Positions 1 through 6,918 of a stretch of 8,838 nucleotides of DNA are shown here, piece after piece. A program made the translations under genes and the position numbers. This stretch comes from Collinsella aerofaciens. GTDB lineage: Bacteria; Actinomycetota; Coriobacteriia; Coriobacteriales; Coriobacteriaceae. Position 1 is the first letter of the stretch. Each line of letters opens with the position of its first letter. The notes beneath the pieces are model-generated. The model was given only the letters and a program-made list of their open reading frames with translations. It was not told the origin of the DNA and searched no databases. The stretch covers positions 1 to 8,838 of the forward strand of contig CAJMJM010000077.1 in the NCBI GenBank assembly GCA_905213725.1, read 5' to 3'.

Positions 1-2043
1 GCCGCATACCTGGCAGTAGTCGCTCTTGGTGTTGAGCTCGGCGTACATGATGTTATCGTAGATGTACTGCATCACGCGAATGACAGCCTTGAGGTTGTCC
101 TGCATGTTGGGAACCTCGACGTAGGAGATGGCACCGCCCGGCGAAAGCTGCTGGAACATGCCCTCAAACTTAAGCTTGTCGAATGCGTCGATCTCCTCGG
201 ACACGTGGACGTGGTAGCTGTTGGTGATGTAGCCCTTGTCCGTCACGCCCGGGATGATGCCAAAACGACGCTGCAGGCACTTGGCGAACTTGTAGGTCGT
301 CGACTCCAACGGCGTGCCGTACAGCGAGAAATCGATGTCGCTCGCAGCCTTCCACTCCGCGCACTTGTCGTTCATGCGCTGCATGACGGCCATGGCAAAC
401 GGCGTGCCCTCCTTCTCGGTGTGGCTGTGGCCCGTCATGTACTTGACGCACTCATACAGACCGGCATACCCCAGGCTAATGGTGGAGTATCCGCCCACGA
501 GCAGCTTGTCGATTGTCTCGCCCTTCTTCAGACGAGCGAGGGCACCGTACTGCCACAGAATCGGTGCGGCGTCAGAAAGCGTACCCATCAGGCGCTCATG
601 ACGGCACAGCAGGGCACGGTGGCACAGCTCAAGGCGCTCATCGAAGATCTTCCAGAACTTGTCCATATCCTGATGCGAGCTCAGTGCGACATCAGGCAGG
701 TTGATGGTCACGACGCCCTGGTTAAAGCGACCATAGTACTTGGGCTTGTTCGGGTCGTAGTTCAGCGCGTTGGCAACGTTGTTAAAACCGTTGCCCGAAC
801 GGTCGGGCGTCAGGAAACTGCGGCAACCCATACAGGTGTAGCAATCGCCGTTGCCAGCGGTCTCGCCCTTAGACAGCTTGAGCTCGCGCATCTTCTTCTC
901 GGAGATGTAATCGGGCACCATGCGCTTGGCGGTGCACTTGGCAGCCAGCTGGGTCAGGTAGAAGTACGGGGAATCCTCGTGAACGTTATCGTCCTCGAGT
1001 ACATAGATAAGCTTGGGGAATGCCGGGGTAATCCACACGCCGGCCTCGTTCTTAACGCCCTCGTAGCGCTGGCGAAGCGTCTCTTCCACGATCATGGCAA
1101 GGTCGTGCTTCTCCTGAGGCGTACGGGCCTCGTTAAGATACATAAAGACCGTCACGAACGGCGCCTGGCCATTCGTGGTCATAAGGGTTACGACCTGATA
1201 CTGAATCGTCTGGACGCCGCGACGGATCTCGTCACGCAGACGGTCCTCAACGACCTCACGGACCTTTTCGGGAGATGCGGAAACGCCGAGCTCCTCGAGC
1301 TCGCGGGCGACCTCACCGCGAATCTTTTGACGGCTCACCTCGACGAACGGGGCAAGATGGGTCAGCGAGATGGACTGGCCGCCGTACTGGGAGGAAGCAA
1401 CCTGGGCGATGATCTGCGTCGCGATGTTGCAGGCGGTCGAGAAGCTGTGTGGCTTCTCAATCAGCGTACCCGAGATAACAGTACCGTTCTGGAGCATATC
1501 CTCCAGGTTCACCAGGTCGCAGTTATGCATGTGCTGGGCAAAGTAGTCCGAATCATGGAAGTGAATCAGGCCCTCATTGTGAGCATCCACAATCTCCTGG
1601 GGCAGCAACACACGCTGAGTCAGGTCCTTGGAGATCTCGCCGGCCATGTAGTCACGCTGAACGGAATTGACGGTCGGGTTCTTGTTGGAGTTCTCCTGCT
1701 TGACCTCTTCGTTGTTGCACTCAATCAGCGACAGAATCTTGTCGTCGGTCGTGTTCTTCTGGCGCTTCAGGCTCTGAACATAGCGATAGATGATGTAATG
1801 GCGAGCGACCTCGTAGCAGTCGAGACGCATGATCTCGTCCTCGACCAGATCCTGGATCTCCTCGACCGAAACGGTGTGGCCCGCGTTCTCGCATGCCTCG
1901 GCGACGTTTTGCGCCGCATAAACCACCTGGCGGTCGGTTAGACGAGAGCTCTCCTCGACCTCCAAGTTGGCGGCGCGGATGGCATTGACGATCTTGTCGA
2001 TGTCAAAGACAACCTCGGTGCCGCTGCGCTTGATGATCTTCAT
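1..2043 (-). CDS. nrdD: Anaerobic ribonucleoside-triphosphate reductase (class III), C-terminus outside window
   Basis: Catalytic subunit of class III ribonucleotide reductase, an oxygen-sensitive cytosolic glycyl-radical enzyme that reduces ribonucleotides to deoxyribonucleotides for DNA synthesis. 681 codons are visible with no stop before the left edge. The N-terminal ~95 residues look like an ATP-cone (starts MKIIKRSGTEVVFDIDKI), the allosteric nucleotide-sensing domain. The barrel follows, with Cys205 in STACNIAT before a SSQYGGQS motif, and Cys407 in MGCRSF followed by GRFNQGVVTINLP; by family knowledge these are the two active-site cysteines. The last residues, CQVCG, carry the first CxxC pair of the C-terminal zinc site; the second pair and the glycyl-radical loop lie beyond position 1. 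The ATG at 2043 is supported by AAAGAGG seven bases upstream and by the ATP-cone starting there. An activase gene (nrdG) often follows but is not in view. Tandem NrdR boxes upstream indicate NrdR control. Confidence 0.97.
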   Translation of the reverse strand, partial: MKIIKRSGTEVVFDIDKIVNAIRAANLEVEESSRLTDRQVVYAAQNVAEACENAGHTVSVEEIQDLVEDEIMRLDCYEVARHYIIYRYVQSLKRQKNTTDDKILSLIECNNEEVKQENSNKNPTVNSVQRDYMAGEISKDLTQRVLLPQEIVDAHNEGLIHFHDSDYFAQHMHNCDLVNLEDMLQNGTVISGTLIEKPHSFSTACNIATQIIAQVASSQYGGQSISLTHLAPFVEVSRQKIRGEVARELEELGVSASPEKVREVVEDRLRDEIRRGVQTIQYQVVTLMTTNGQAPFVTVFMYLNEARTPQEKHDLAMIVEETLRQRYEGVKNEAGVWITPAFPKLIYVLEDDNVHEDSPYFYLTQLAAKCTAKRMVPDYISEKKMRELKLSKGETAGNGDCYTCMGCRSFLTPDRSGNGFNNVANALNYDPNKPKYYGRFNQGVVTINLPDVALSSHQDMDKFWKIFDERLELCHRALLCRHERLMGTLSDAAPILWQYGALARLKKGETIDKLLVGGYSTISLGYAGLYECVKYMTGHSHTEKEGTPFAMAVMQRMNDKCAEWKAASDIDFSLYGTPLESTTYKFAKCLQRRFGIIPGVTDKGYITNSYHVHVSEEIDAFDKLKFEGMFQQLSPGGAISYVEVPNMQDNLKAVIRVMQYIYDNIMYAELNTKSDYCQVCG

Positions 2044-2100
2044 CCTCTTGCCTCTTTCGCGTCGTAGCCTCATTGCGCTTCAGAGCCAAACGATGCCCGG

Positions 2101-2115
2101 CAGGGCTTGCCCCTG
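2101..2115 (-). other. Small hairpin in the nrdD leader
   Basis: Arms CAGGG and CCCTG enclose a 5-base loop about 58 bases before the nrdD start codon. It has no following T-run, so it is not a terminator; it could be a structural or mRNA-stability element. In this GC-rich stretch a five-base-pair stem may well be chance. Confidence 0.3.
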
Positions 2116-2176
2116 TCTTGCGGCGCCGTCGCGCAATCTGTGTTCTCGATAAACCATAAGCCTCTATGCGGACATT

Positions 2177-2203
2177 CCTTGGAGCCGATCATGCGGCTCA
2201 AGG
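2177..2203 (-). other. Bulged stem-loop in the nrdD leader
   Basis: Two 5-bp helices (CCTTG/CAAGG and AGCCG/CGGCT) are separated by a single bulged base and closed by a 6-base loop. It lies within the presumed transcribed leader of nrdD, about 135-160 bases before the start codon. There is no T-tract. It does not match a riboswitch class I recognise; a role in mRNA stability or regulation is only a possibility. Confidence 0.4.
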
Positions 2204-2268
2204 ACACGTTCAAAAGAGGCAATTAAGGTCTTCGTTCTCTGTCCGCCATCTATCATACGACAAAGATG

Positions 2269-2284
2269 CATCTATATCCTGTAT
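2269..2284 (-). promoter_or_regulatory. Proximal NrdR box
   Basis: The 16-mer at this position matches 10 of 16 positions of the palindromic NrdR box consensus (acaCwAtATaTwGtgt), including the CTATAT half-core and the TGT of the other half. It begins exactly 32 bp from the start of the stronger box at 2301, about three helical turns, the usual spacing for paired NrdR boxes. It overlaps the candidate -10 element of the nrdD promoter, which fits repression by the ATP-cone regulator NrdR. The match alone is modest; the spacing is what supports it. Confidence 0.65.
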
Positions 2285-2300
2285 TCTTTTTTTAGGTCAA
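2271..2300 (-). promoter_or_regulatory. Candidate nrdD promoter
   Basis: Read on the minus strand, TTGACC (2300-2295) is a good -35 element, followed after 18 bases by TATAGA (2276-2271) as a -10 element. Transcription would start near 2264, giving a leader of about 220 bases before nrdD. The elements sit between and over the two NrdR boxes, as expected for a repressed promoter. A perfect TATAAT also exists on the minus strand at 2359-2354, but I find no matching -35 at proper spacing. Confidence 0.5.
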
Positions 2301-2316
2301 ACACAACATATAGTGT
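2301..2316 (-). promoter_or_regulatory. Distal NrdR box
   Basis: The 16-mer ACACAACATATAGTGT matches the NrdR box consensus at 15 of 16 positions, the single departure being at position 7. NrdR is a zinc-ribbon/ATP-cone repressor that binds paired boxes upstream of ribonucleotide reductase genes when dATP is high. The site lies about 260 bases upstream of nrdD, directly upstream of the candidate -35 element, and is paired with a weaker box 32 bp away. Confidence 0.85.
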
Positions 2317-2517
2317 TTCAGCAGGTCAAAGCAATTAGTCATTTTGCAGACGCATTATAAATGAGGGGTATTTGACAAGTCGGTAAAACGTTACCAACAC
2401 GGCTACCTGCATGGCAGCTATAAAACCCCCTTAGTCAAGCCGCTGACAAATCCTACTAAAACCAAGCCACTCACGCCAAAAGAATCCAAAAGATTATGCT
2501 TGACCAACATGTTGCGG

Positions 2518-2597
2518 TCGAATGCCGGCGGACGGAGCGACGGGACTGCAAACGCTCGGAAGACTGTAGCCCCGGCACCCCGTCCGCCGGCATTCGA
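2518..2597. repeat. 18-bp perfect inverted repeat around a 44-bp core
   Basis: The arms at 2518-2535 and 2580-2597 are exact reverse complements over 18 bp (arm begins TCGAATGCCGGCGG). The 44-bp core contains smaller pairings, such as GAGCG at 2535-2539 with CGCTC at 2553-2557. Transcribed from either strand it would form a long GC-rich stem. It lies between the transporter terminator and the nrdD promoter, lacks a T-run on either side and has no convincing flanking target-site duplication. It could be an extragenic palindromic repeat, a small miniature element, or the stem of a small RNA. Its presence is certain; its function is unknown. Confidence 0.85.
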
Positions 2598-2643
2598 TAG
2601 GCGAGGAGCTATTACTTCTCTTCGCGAGCTATCAAGCCATTGA

Positions 2644-2677
2644 TAGAAAGAGGGCCGCCGGCATATGTCGGCGGCCC
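2644..2677 (-). terminator. Intrinsic terminator after the MFS transporter gene
   Basis: On the minus strand a 9-bp GC-rich stem (GGGCCGCCG with CGGCGGCCC, 2677-2669 and 2660-2652) with an 8-base loop is followed by TCTTTCT. It begins about 40 bases after the transporter stop codon. The T-tract is interrupted, so termination may be incomplete, but the position and the stem strength make it the natural end of the cluster. Confidence 0.75.
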
Positions 2678-2717
2678 CGATAAAACATGATGGGCGGCAA
2701 AGCAACTACTCGAGCGG

Positions 2718-3917
2718 TTACTCCGCCTCGCCGCTGGCCGCCATCTTCTCGGCCTCGGCAAGCTGGGCCGGAGTGAGCTTGCGATACTTAATGGCGCCAA
2801 AGACGACACAAGCCGCACAGACGATCATGCCGGCGATGAACTTCTGGTCAATCGTTGCACCAAACGGCGACGTCACGGCCTCAAACACAATGGGAGACAG
2901 TGCCATGCCAAAGTTGATGCCCGCCATGCCAATGGCGAGGTTAAACGCACGTCCCTCGGGAGCAGAGTTGCCGGCGGCAAAATTGCCCTCCAGCGGCACG
3001 TAGGTCTCCTTGCCCAGCGCAACGACAAAGCCCGCAACGCACAGCACCATAAAGGCGGGCGCAACCAGCGTCAGGCCCAGGCCAACGAGCGTCACGCCCC
3101 ACGCGATCGGCATCGACAGGTTCTTGAACTTGGCAAACAGCGGGCCCACTAAAAGGCCAGCCGCAATGCCGGCGACCGTCATGACGGTCGAAGCGAGGCC
3201 AGCCTCAACAGTGCCGCCAAAGCCACGACCCACGACAAGCAGCGAGACATTGGAGCTAAAGAGCTGGAACGTGAGTACGAACACAAAGCTCATGACCGTG
3301 ATAATTGCGACCTCTTTGGGCATGTTGGCAAACACGTTGACCTTACGCTTGGGCTCAAGATGACCCTCGGGCAGGCAGACGGCCTCAATGACGATAAACA
3401 CGATCATGATGAAGTACGCCGCATAGCTGTGGAACCACTCGGCAGAACCCAAGATGCCGGAAACCATCGTCCAGATAATGCCACCCAGTGCAACAAAGGT
3501 TGAGTAGATGCCCATGACAAACGAACGCTGCTTGCCACCGAAATAGTCGGCGATCAGAGCGTCGGTCGAGTTCTGCACGGCGCCAAGGCCAAGACCCATC
3601 ACGGCAGAGGCCGCAAGAACCTGGGCAAGCGAATCGTGGAACACGAGCACCGAGGCGCCGGCGAGCATCACGATAACGTGGCCGACAAGCGTCGTCTTCT
3701 TCTTGGATACGCGAGAGGCGAGCTGGGAAGACACGAGCATGGCGGACACAGCCATCATGAGCGGAATGATGCCGATGATCATCTGGACGGCAGCGATGTT
3801 TTCGTTGGGAAACGCAGCAGCAACAGAGGCCACGATGGGAACGGGCACCAACATGCCCATGATGCACATGGCGGCAGCATAAATGCCCACCAGGTACTTG
3901 ATCTTGGTTTTATCCAT
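2718..3917 (-). CDS. MFS transporter, about 12 membrane segments
   Basis: A 399-residue integral membrane protein of the major facilitator superfamily, probably a secondary transporter. Hydrophobic segments fall at roughly residues 8-30, 41-63, 75-93, 97-118, 133-156, 163-183, then after a charged central loop (EGHLEPKRKVN) 203-225, 237-260, 268-286, 288-305, 325-350 and 362-382: the usual 6+6 layout. The loop between segments 2 and 3 (SQLASRVSKKKTTL) is a degenerate form of the family's motif A. The start codon has AAGGA about eight bases upstream. It is the last gene of the cluster, separated from the kinase gene by 74 bases with a hairpin, which may lower its expression. Its job is presumably import of the cluster's substrate or export of an acid product. 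The sequence does not show substrate or direction, and antibiotic or drug efflux is not excluded. Confidence 0.9.
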   Translation of the reverse strand: MDKTKIKYLVGIYAAAMCIMGMLVPVPIVASVAAAFPNENIAAVQMIIGIIPLMMAVSAMLVSSQLASRVSKKKTTLVGHVIVMLAGASVLVFHDSLAQVLAASAVMGLGLGAVQNSTDALIADYFGGKQRSFVMGIYSTFVALGGIIWTMVSGILGSAEWFHSYAAYFIMIVFIVIEAVCLPEGHLEPKRKVNVFANMPKEVAIITVMSFVFVLTFQLFSSNVSLLVVGRGFGGTVEAGLASTVMTVAGIAAGLLVGPLFAKFKNLSMPIAWGVTLVGLGLTLVAPAFMVLCVAGFVVALGKETYVPLEGNFAAGNSAPEGRAFNLAIGMAGINFGMALSPIVFEAVTSPFGATIDQKFIAGMIVCAACVVFGAIKYRKLTPAQLAEAEKMAASGEAE

Positions 3918-3936
3918 GATCCATCCTTACACTTAG

Positions 3937-3978
3937 AGAAAAGGGCTGGAGCGGCCGGACGTCACCATCGGCCGCCCC
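3937..3978 (-). terminator. Terminator-like hairpin between kinase and MFS genes
   Basis: On the minus strand a stem of GCGGCCG with CGGCCGC (3975-3969 and 3957-3951), extendable by three further pairs to 3978/3948, encloses an 11-base loop. TTTTCTC follows six bases after the stem. The distance between stem and T-run makes it a weak or partial terminator at best. It may act as an attenuator reducing transporter expression, or protect the upstream transcript's 3' end. Confidence 0.5.
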
Positions 3979-3991
3979 AAACACAGCACTA

Positions 3992-5104
3992 TTAGTCGTT
4001 GAATCCGGTGAACACGGGCTCTCCGCTGTACACGAGCGCTTCCTCGACACCATCGAGCACACGGCAGGCGCCAGACGCCATCGCCTCGAGCTCAAACTCG
4101 CCGGGATAAGCCGACACGGGGGCGATCCAAGAGCAGCATTCCTCAATCGAGGCAACGAGCTCCTCGCTGTGGACCATGCCGCCTCCAAGCAAGATGCCGT
4201 CGACGTCGCCCTTCAGCACACAGGCCATCTCGCCGATCCACTTGCAGATTTGGTAAACCATCGCATCCAAGGCGCGAGCTGCAGCCATATCGCCCGCAGC
4301 GGCACGCTCGCACACCTCGATGGCATCGGAGGTACCCAAAAGATCGACAAAGCCGCCGGTCTTCATGCAATGGGCGCGGGCGACATCAAGGCCGTATTCT
4401 GCGGTGTACTTTGCGACCTCGATCGCGGGCACCGATCCGCAGCGCGTCGGTGCCATGGGGCCCTCGCCGCCGACGATGTCGTTGCCGTCCACCATCTTGC
4501 CCTTAAGATGAGCCGAGATAGAGATGCCGCCGCCGATATGGCAAACGATGAAGTTGCACTCATCATAGGGGCGACCAAGCTTTGCCGCATGGCGGATGGC
4601 GGTCTCTTTGAGATTAAGGGCGTGCAGGTGCACGTTTCGATACACGCCCTTAATGCCCGTCATACGTGCGAGGTCGCACAGCTCGTCGGTATCGGGAGGA
4701 TTCACCACAAAGGCGGGCTTGCCACATTTCACGGCAAATTCGTGGGCAATCTGGGGTCCCAGCTGCGCCGGGTGCCGAACGCCATTCGCGCCGATGTGGG
4801 CATGCTCGAGCATGACCTCATTGATGGCATAGGTGCCGCCGGGCAGCGAAAGCAGACCACCGCCGCGGCCAACAAACGCATCGAAGTCATCAAGCGAAAG
4901 ACCTGCTTCGTCGAGCGCCGCTAGAATCAGATCGCAGCGATACGGCATCTGAGCCGAAACCCCGTCGAACTGGGCAAGGTCCTTCGCATCGTGCGCAACG
5001 TTCTTACTGAGCTTGCACTCATCGCCCTCAAAAACGCCCACCTTCGTGGAAGTGGAACCTGGGTTGATTACCAGGATGCGCCAGGGAGTCTTTTTATCGG
5101 ACAT
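3992..5104 (-). CDS. buk: Butyrate kinase family protein (acyl-phosphate to acid + ATP)
   Basis: A 370-residue cytosolic kinase of the ASKHA fold that interconverts a short-chain acyl phosphate plus ADP with the free acid plus ATP. Visible motifs are the phosphate-binding INPGSTSTK (13-21), GRGGGLLSLPGGTYAIN (79-95), the nucleotide-site HIGGGIS (189-195), GEGPMAPTRCGSVP (213-225) and GILLGGGM (303-310). Length and motifs fit butyrate kinase rather than acetate kinase (~400 residues). A perfect AAGGAGG lies eight bases before the start, overlapping the end of the acyltransferase gene, with a 3-base gap between the genes, so the two are almost certainly co-translated. In this family butyrate, isobutyrate, isovalerate, propionate and related acids can all serve, so the natural acid is unknown. 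It supplies the energy-conserving step of the cluster. Confidence 0.93.
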   Translation of the reverse strand: MSDKKTPWRILVINPGSTSTKVGVFEGDECKLSKNVAHDAKDLAQFDGVSAQMPYRCDLILAALDEAGLSLDDFDAFVGRGGGLLSLPGGTYAINEVMLEHAHIGANGVRHPAQLGPQIAHEFAVKCGKPAFVVNPPDTDELCDLARMTGIKGVYRNVHLHALNLKETAIRHAAKLGRPYDECNFIVCHIGGGISISAHLKGKMVDGNDIVGGEGPMAPTRCGSVPAIEVAKYTAEYGLDVARAHCMKTGGFVDLLGTSDAIEVCERAAAGDMAAARALDAMVYQICKWIGEMACVLKGDVDGILLGGGMVHSEELVASIEECCSWIAPVSAYPGEFELEAMASGACRVLDGVEEALVYSGEPVFTGFND

Positions 5105-5107
5105 GCC

Positions 5108-6115
5108 TTAAGCCTCCTTAAGCGCCTGGGCGCGCACGCAGCTCATCACCACGTTGCCGACGATCTCATCGACGGGCGCAGAGCGCGAGCAATCGCACAC
5201 GATCTTCTTGAAGCCCTGAAGCATGGGGCCGTAAGCATTGGCGCCGGTCAAATTCTGGATAATCTTGACGCCGATATTGCCCACGTTGATATCGGGCCAG
5301 ATGACCACGTTGGCCTGCCCCGCAACAGCGGACTCACGATGAACCTTCTTGGCCGCAACCTTGGGGTTAATCGCCGAATCAAACTGGAACTCACCGTCGA
5401 TGGCCAGGTCGGGACGGCGATCGTTGGCAATCTCGCGAGCACGACGCACCTTTTCGACAAGCTCATTGTCCATCGAACCGTCAGTCGAATGCGAAAGCAG
5501 CGCGCAACGGATATCCCATCCGGTCAGTGAGTGCACCGTTTCGCTCGACGAAATCGCGATCGAGGCAAGCTCCTCGCTCGTGGGGTCAACGCACACGGCA
5601 GAATCGCCAAAAGCCAAAAGGCCACCTTCGCCGCCATTCCAGTTGGGGATGTCGGCGATACCGCACGAGCTCACGGTGTCCACCCCGTCGGCAAGGCCGA
5701 CGATGGTCTGACCAGCCAGGATAATATCGCCCGTGGCGTTATCGATGCCGGCGAACATAACGTCGACATCGCCGAGCACCTGCAAAATCAGGGCGCGCTC
5801 AAGCGGACGCGTCATACGGCGCGCAGCGCCCTTGGGCTTAAACTTGCAATCCGGATGAGAAAGGTAGCGCTCGCAGCAAGCGGCGTTCGCCTCCTCGTCG
5901 GTTACATCGACAATCTCAATGCCGTCAAGGGAGATGCCGCGCTCATCGGCAAGCTCCTTGAGCTTACCGCCATCGCCGACCAGCACACATTCGGCAAGAT
6001 GCTCGGCGGCGATCTTTGCGACCGCCTGCATCATGGTCTCGTTTTCGCCCTCGGGAAAAGCAACGCGCATAGGCTTGGCGGCAGCCTGCTCGCGCAGGGT
6101 CTGCATCAGGTCCAT
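5108..6115 (-). CDS. Phosphate acyltransferase (Pta/Ptb family)
   Basis: A 335-residue enzyme that exchanges CoA for phosphate on a short acyl group, making the acyl phosphate used by the neighbouring kinase. Its start (MDLMQTLREQ...RVAFPEG) and length match short phosphotransacetylases (~330 residues) better than the ~300-residue clostridial phosphotransbutyrylases. Visible family stretches are AGQTIVGLADGVDTVSS (134-150), GEFQFDSAINPKVA (241-254) and WPDINVGNIGVK (273-284), then GPMLQGFKKIVCDCSR (296-311). Ser310-Arg311 and Asp316 sit where the family has its catalytic Ser-Arg and Asp. GGAG, overlapping the end of the ACP gene, serves as ribosome binding site; the gap is 5 bases. Acyl specificity cannot be read; the pairing with a butyrate-kinase-type partner argues for an acyl group other than, or in addition to, acetyl. 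Confidence 0.9.
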   Translation of the reverse strand: MDLMQTLREQAAAKPMRVAFPEGENETMMQAVAKIAAEHLAECVLVGDGGKLKELADERGISLDGIEIVDVTDEEANAACCERYLSHPDCKFKPKGAARRMTRPLERALILQVLGDVDVMFAGIDNATGDIILAGQTIVGLADGVDTVSSCGIADIPNWNGGEGGLLAFGDSAVCVDPTSEELASIAISSSETVHSLTGWDIRCALLSHSTDGSMDNELVEKVRRAREIANDRRPDLAIDGEFQFDSAINPKVAAKKVHRESAVAGQANVVIWPDINVGNIGVKIIQNLTGANAYGPMLQGFKKIVCDCSRSAPVDEIVGNVVMSCVRAQALKEA

Positions 6116-6120
6116 GGCAG

Positions 6121-6354
6121 TTACTCCATCTCTTCGGCAGTGCGCTCGATAAGCTCGCCGATGGTCTTCATGACCATGACCTCGCGAACGGGGACCTCGG
6201 CATCGAGCTCGTTCTCGATCATGGAGGTCAGAGCGATCATCTTCATCGAGCCCTTGCCCAGGGTCTCAAACGTCGTCTCGGTGGTCACGTCGCCGTCATA
6301 GTTGTAGGCGGACTTGGCAAAATCGCAGATCTGCTGAGTAAGTTCTTCGTTCAT
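6121..6354 (-). CDS. Stand-alone acyl carrier protein
   Basis: A 77-residue acidic, helical protein of the phosphopantetheine-binding family. The carrier serine is Ser36 in LGKGSMKMIALTSMIENEL; the usual Asp-Ser-Leu is replaced by Gly-Ser-Met, so recognition by a standard ACP synthase or Sfp-type transferase is uncertain. An in-frame upstream ATG at 6390 would add MVAPLFRLKGTI, but MNEELTQ at 6354 fits the family start and has AAAGG eight bases upstream. It lies 5 bases before the acyltransferase gene and 103 bases after the DUF35 gene, with no fatty-acid synthesis genes near. It probably carries an acyl intermediate for the neighbouring enzymes, either accepting from the thiolase/DUF35 pair or donating to the phosphate acyltransferase. 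A primary fatty-acid ACP is unlikely from context and motif. Confidence 0.88.
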   Translation of the reverse strand: MNEELTQQICDFAKSAYNYDGDVTTETTFETLGKGSMKMIALTSMIENELDAEVPVREVMVMKTIGELIERTAEEME

Positions 6355-6372
6355 GATGGTGCCTTTCAATCG

Positions 6373-6420
6373 AAAAAGAGGGGCGACCACGGCGGGCTGG
6401 AGACATGGGTCCCGCCGTGG
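6373..6420 (-). terminator. Terminator-like hairpin between DUF35 and ACP genes
   Basis: On the minus strand a perfect 10-bp GC-rich stem (CCACGGCGGG with CCCGCCGTGG, 6420-6411 and 6396-6387) closes a 14-base loop; TTTTT follows nine bases after the stem. The gap between stem and T-run suggests partial termination or an RNA processing/stability element rather than a full stop. No promoter fits between it and the ACP start, so the downstream genes most likely depend on read-through. Confidence 0.55.
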
Positions 6421-6457
6421 CCTAAGAGAGGAATCGAATTGTTACAGGGGTGAAAAC

Positions 6458-6880
6458 CTAATCGTCAAGCTCGAACGTAAGCTCTTTGTAGCCCGGACGG
6501 TCGATAACCTTGGCATGGACGCCAACGGTCTCGCCCGCCATGAGCTTGGCGCGAATCTCGGGGGCCTTCTTCTTGGTAATGCCGTAGATGACGTAGGTGT
6601 ACTGAGAACCCTCGTCGATATCGACGGCGCCGTAGGCGTACTTGCCATACTCCTTGAGATAGGGCTTGTCGTTCTGCGGACCAGGCAGGGTAAAATCGAT
6701 CAGATGCCCGTGACCGGAAACCTGGACCCAATCGGTCTTGTGATAGCCGCAGGCATTGCAGGCAAGGTGGGGCGGAAACTCGACGGCTCCGCACTCGGGG
6801 CACTGGCGCGCCCAATAGATGCCCTCTTCAAGACCCGTGTAGAACTTCTTGACCACGGGCTCCATATCTTTGAGTTGCAT
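6458..6880 (-). CDS. Zn-ribbon/OB-fold protein of the DUF35 family
   Basis: A 140-residue protein with the DUF35 layout: an N-terminal helix (MEPVVKKFYTGLEEG), a rubredoxin-like zinc ribbon with Cys27, Cys30, Cys41 and Cys44 (CPECG and CNACG), and a C-terminal OB-fold from about residue 50. Known relatives are obligate partners of thiolase-fold enzymes: the archaeal thiolase/HMG-CoA synthase bridge, PhlB in diacetylphloroglucinol acyltransferase, and the DUF35 domain of ChsH2 with the aldolase Ltp2. They form a tunnel for the pantetheine arm or are needed for folding and activity. Here it follows the thiolase gene by 38 bases with AAGGAG before its ATG, so it is almost surely that enzyme's subunit. 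A structural or substrate-channelling role is inferred; no independent catalytic activity is expected. Confidence 0.92.
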   Translation of the reverse strand: MQLKDMEPVVKKFYTGLEEGIYWARQCPECGAVEFPPHLACNACGYHKTDWVQVSGHGHLIDFTLPGPQNDKPYLKEYGKYAYGAVDIDEGSQYTYVIYGITKKKAPEIRAKLMAGETVGVHAKVIDRPGYKELTFELDD

Positions 6881-6918
6881 GAGAATACTCCTTATGGGAA
6901 ATCGAAAACCGCGGTCGC

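Noticed and set aside
205..1941. A 578-codon open frame on the plus strand
   Set aside because: It lies entirely antisense to nrdD, whose minus-strand frame has unmistakable family motifs. Long antisense frames are expected from GC-rich codon bias, and its translation resembles no protein family I know.
2354..2378. A perfect TATAAT on the minus strand with TTGTCA upstream as an alternative nrdD promoter
   Set aside because: The spacing between the two elements is only 13 bases and it would place both NrdR boxes well downstream of the start; kept only as a secondary possibility.
2371..2395. TTGACA on the plus strand and the GGTAA-aacg-TTACC dyad at 2382-2395
   Set aside because: No matching -10 element and no plus-strand gene follow; the dyad has short arms and does not fit a specific operator type.
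2418..2705. A 95-codon minus-strand open frame in the gap between nrdD and the transporter gene
   Set aside because: It runs through the terminator hairpin and the inverted repeat, and its composition is not protein-like.
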